This document shows, one piece after another, positions 4,512-6,461 of a stretch of DNA of 6,461 bases. Where the stretch lies: the NCBI GenBank assembly GCA_011391855.1, contig JAABPT010000031.1:1-6461 (forward strand). The letters run 5' to 3'. The translations under genes and the position numbers were made by a program. Source of the stretch: Burkholderiales bacterium (lineage in GTDB: Bacteria; Pseudomonadota; Gammaproteobacteria; Burkholderiales; Burkholderiaceae_C). Position 1 is the stretch's first letter, and each line of letters begins with the position of its first letter. A model generated the notes under the pieces. The model did no database searches. It had not been told where the DNA came from and saw only the letters and a list, made by a program, of their open reading frames with translations.

Positions 4512-6461
4512 TTAAGCGCCTCCCTCCTCCCCCAACTCCACCACCCTTCCCTCCCCCGTCAGAAACGCCACCCGCACCACCGCACCAGGGTTGGCGTGGC
4601 GCACCGCATTCCGATACCGGTTCATCTGCTCAACCAGCCCCGGCTGTTCTTCCGGCCGGTGGGCGCTCTTGTAGTCCAGCACCCACCATTCGCCTGTGTC
4701 GCGCCGGCGCACCAGGCGGTCGACGCGCTGGGTTTCGCCGCCGTGAAACAGGGTGACTTCGTTGCCCTGCCAGTCGATGACGGCGGCGTCCCAGGCCCAG
4801 GCGCCTTCGCCGGTGCGGATGCGGCGCGCCATGGCGGCGGCCTGGCGGACGGCGTCAATCGGAAGTTCAAATTCGCGCGCAGCGCGGGCCACAACGGCCA
4901 GGTGCGCTGGCTTCGCGTCGGACGCCGCGCCCGGGCTGCCGGCGCTCTCCAGGCCGTTCGCCGCCTCCAACGCGCCGTGTTCCAGCAGCCAGTGCATGGC
5001 CTCGCCCACGCGGGCGGCTTCGGAACGGGTTTCAATCACTTCTTTTTCGATAGCTTCTGATGGCCATTCCACGATGGGAAAAGGCACAAAAGGCATGAAA
5101 AAAGTCTCTGCAGCCGGCGCCTGGGTATCGAAGGCGGCTGCGACGGGCAGATCGGCCGCCGCCACCGCCTGCGCCAGCGGCTCGATGCGCCGCCAGGGGC
5201 TGCGGCCGCTGTCGCGGTGCGGCTCGACGCTCGACAGGGCCAGCACCTGGCGGGCGCGGGTCATGGCCACGTAGAGGGCGTTGATTTCTTCGCGCGTTCG
5301 CTCGGTCAACTCGGCGGCCAGGGTGTCGTTGGCGCTGGGTGGCGGGCTGGCTTCGCTGGCCAGAAAGACGAAGCAGCGAGGCGCGGCGGCTTCGCCCGGC
5401 CAGTCCACCAGCACGCCCATGCTGTCGGCTACGGCGGGCGGGGCGTCGGTGTCGAGCATCAGCACGGCGTCGGCCTCCAGGCCCTTGGCGCCGTGGATGG
5501 TGAGCAGGCGCACGGCGGCGGGGTCGGCGCGGCCGGGCGCGGGGATGCCGCCCTGGCGCAGCGCGCGCACCAGCGCGTAGGGCGTCAGGTACCGGCCCCC
5601 GCCCTGCGCCAGCGCGGTGGTCAGCAGCGCGCGCAGGTTGGCCAGCACGGCTTGGCGCTGCTCGGGCCGGTCGGCGGCGGCAAAGCGGGCCAGCACGTCG
5701 CCATGGTGATAGATGGCGTCCAGCGCGTCGTGCGGCGGCAGGCTGTGCACCCAGGTGGTGTACTGCGCCAGCGCGGTGGCGGCGGCCTGCAGCGTGGGCG
5801 GCACGCGATCGGCCTCGGCCAGCAGCAACGCCAGCCAGGCGCGGCGCGGCTCGCTGTCTTCCCGCCGCAGTAGGGCCAGCGCCGTGAGGTCTGCATCGTT
5901 GGCGCCGAACAGCGGCGACTTGAGCGCGCGGGCCAGCGACAGGTCGTGCGCGGGCGAGACCAGCACGTCCAGCAGGGCCACCAGATCGGCCACTTCGGGG
6001 GCTTCGGCCAGGTCGGCTTTTTCGGGCTGTACGGTGGCGATGCCCAGCAGGCGCAGTTCGTCGGCCAGGGGGCTGAGGCGGTTGCGCTGGCGCGCCAGCA
6101 CCATGATTTCCCTCGGCGGCGTGCCGGTTGCGATCTGCGCCACCACCCAGCGCGCGGCCTGGCGGGCCTCCAGCGTGCGCAGGGTTTCCTCGGGCGTTTC
6201 ACGTGGGGTGGTCAGGCTGTCACGCCAGGGCAGATCGGCAGCGTCTGGCGCGTCGTCCTTGCCGGCCTTGGGCGGGCGCGGGATGGGCGGCAGGCACAGC
6301 ACGCGGCCAGTGGCGGTGGATTCGGTGGTGTGGCTGCGGTAGCCGTTCCACGCGCCCTCTTCCTGCGCCTGCTGCATCACGGCGTTGACGGCGCCGATGA
6401 CGGCCGGGGCGTTGCGCCGGGTGTGGTCGCAGGCCAGCAGGTCGCCGCCCAGGCCGTCGCG
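4512..6461 (-). CDS. addA: AddA-like UvrD/Rep helicase-nuclease, C-terminal 649 residues (cut by right edge)
   Basis: Likely the helicase-nuclease subunit of an AddAB-type complex that processes double-strand break ends for RecA-dependent repair in the cytoplasm. The frame is open to the window edge, so the GTG at 6380 is not the real start; motifs I-III with the Walker A and B boxes lie outside. Numbering from the edge, helicase motif IV is near 10-27 (TRRNAPAVIGAVN, where many relatives have NYRS), motif V is LLTIHGAKGLE at 319-329, and motif VI is LYVAMTRAR at 396-404. The C-terminal PD-(D/E)XK nuclease has H490 in the GEAMHWLLEHG segment, RVDRLV (D581), LDYKSA (D596, K598) and EQMNRYR (Q612, Y616), so the catalytic set looks complete. 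The stop is TAA at 4514-4512, convergent with the VOC gene and 174 nt from it. No addB partner is visible; it would be expected upstream, outside the window. AddA over plain UvrD is favoured because of the fused nuclease. Confidence 0.9.
   Translation of the reverse strand, partial: RDGLGGDLLACDHTRRNAPAVIGAVNAVMQQAQEEGAWNGYRSHTTESTATGRVLCLPPIPRPPKAGKDDAPDAADLPWRDSLTTPRETPEETLRTLEARQAARWVVAQIATGTPPREIMVLARQRNRLSPLADELRLLGIATVQPEKADLAEAPEVADLVALLDVLVSPAHDLSLARALKSPLFGANDADLTALALLRREDSEPRRAWLALLLAEADRVPPTLQAAATALAQYTTWVHSLPPHDALDAIYHHGDVLARFAAADRPEQRQAVLANLRALLTTALAQGGGRYLTPYALVRALRQGGIPAPGRADPAAVRLLTIHGAKGLEADAVLMLDTDAPPAVADSMGVLVDWPGEAAAPRCFVFLASEASPPPSANDTLAAELTERTREEINALYVAMTRARQVLALSSVEPHRDSGRSPWRRIEPLAQAVAAADLPVAAAFDTQAPAAETFFMPFVPFPIVEWPSEAIEKEVIETRSEAARVGEAMHWLLEHGALEAANGLESAGSPGAASDAKPAHLAVVARAAREFELPIDAVRQAAAMARRIRTGEGAWAWDAAVIDWQGNEVTLFHGGETQRVDRLVRRRDTGEWWVLDYKSAHRPEEQPGLVEQMNRYRNAVRHANPGAVVRVAFLTGEGRVVELGEEGGA

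Noticed and set aside
4511..4517. GTTAAGC, a perfect GTTRRRY core, as the true right end of the attC-like site
   Set aside because: No left-hand arm pairs around it at the right spacing, and it contains the helicase stop codon. The core at 4456-4462 fits the stem geometry better.
4464..4520. Possible intrinsic terminator after the helicase gene (minus strand)
   Set aside because: A 5-bp stem (GGCGC 4505-4509 with GCGCC 4516-4520) overlaps the stop codon, but the T6 run (A6 on plus, 4464-4469) is about 35 nt further on, with no stable stem next to it.

Overview
The window is GC-rich chromosomal DNA (about 70% in the lines I counted) with the codon use and gene families of a betaproteobacterium. 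Burkholderiales, probably Comamonadaceae, is my best guess from the AddA-type helicase and the DUF4743 Nudix protein; this is inference from family resemblance, not a search.

Layout, left to right. A minus-strand SLC13/DASS anion:Na+ symporter is cut by the left edge (946..1). It is divergent from a plus-strand DUF4743/Nudix hydrolase (1077-1982). The gap between them holds an FNR/Anr-like box whose spacing to a -10-like hexamer fits a class II promoter firing toward the transporter. Next come a YdjM/DUF457 membrane metal-dependent hydrolase (2107-3114), an exported SUMF1/FGE-fold protein (3208-3975) and, overlapping it by ATGA, a small VOC-fold protein (3972-4337). From the right edge, a convergent minus-strand gene (6461..4512) encodes the C-terminal 649 residues of an AddA-like UvrD/Rep helicase with a PD-(D/E)XK nuclease domain.

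The most interesting part is the VOC gene and its 3' flank. The gene is clearly poorer in GC than its neighbours. It is followed by an imperfect inverted repeat (4370-4463) laid out like an integron attC site: an AAC/GTT outer pair, unpaired spacers, a long stem with bulged bases on one arm only, and an inner variable hairpin. A GTTRRR core lies just before the VOC start codon. Together these outline a candidate orphan gene cassette of about 490 bp (3967-4456) lying between housekeeping genes, with no integrase in view. The R boxes are degenerate, so it may be a decayed or inactive site.

The genes do not form one obvious pathway: nutrient uptake, metabolite clean-up, a membrane hydrolase, an exported FGE-fold protein and DNA break repair. 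The SUMF1-like and VOC genes are probably translationally coupled. The three plus-strand genes upstream of the VOC gene lack clear Shine-Dalgarno sequences, and each has a -10-like hexamer only 7-10 nt before its ATG, which suggests leaderless transcripts. No rRNA, tRNA, CRISPR array, IS element or prophage gene is visible, and no stretch longer than 300 bases lacks a gene.
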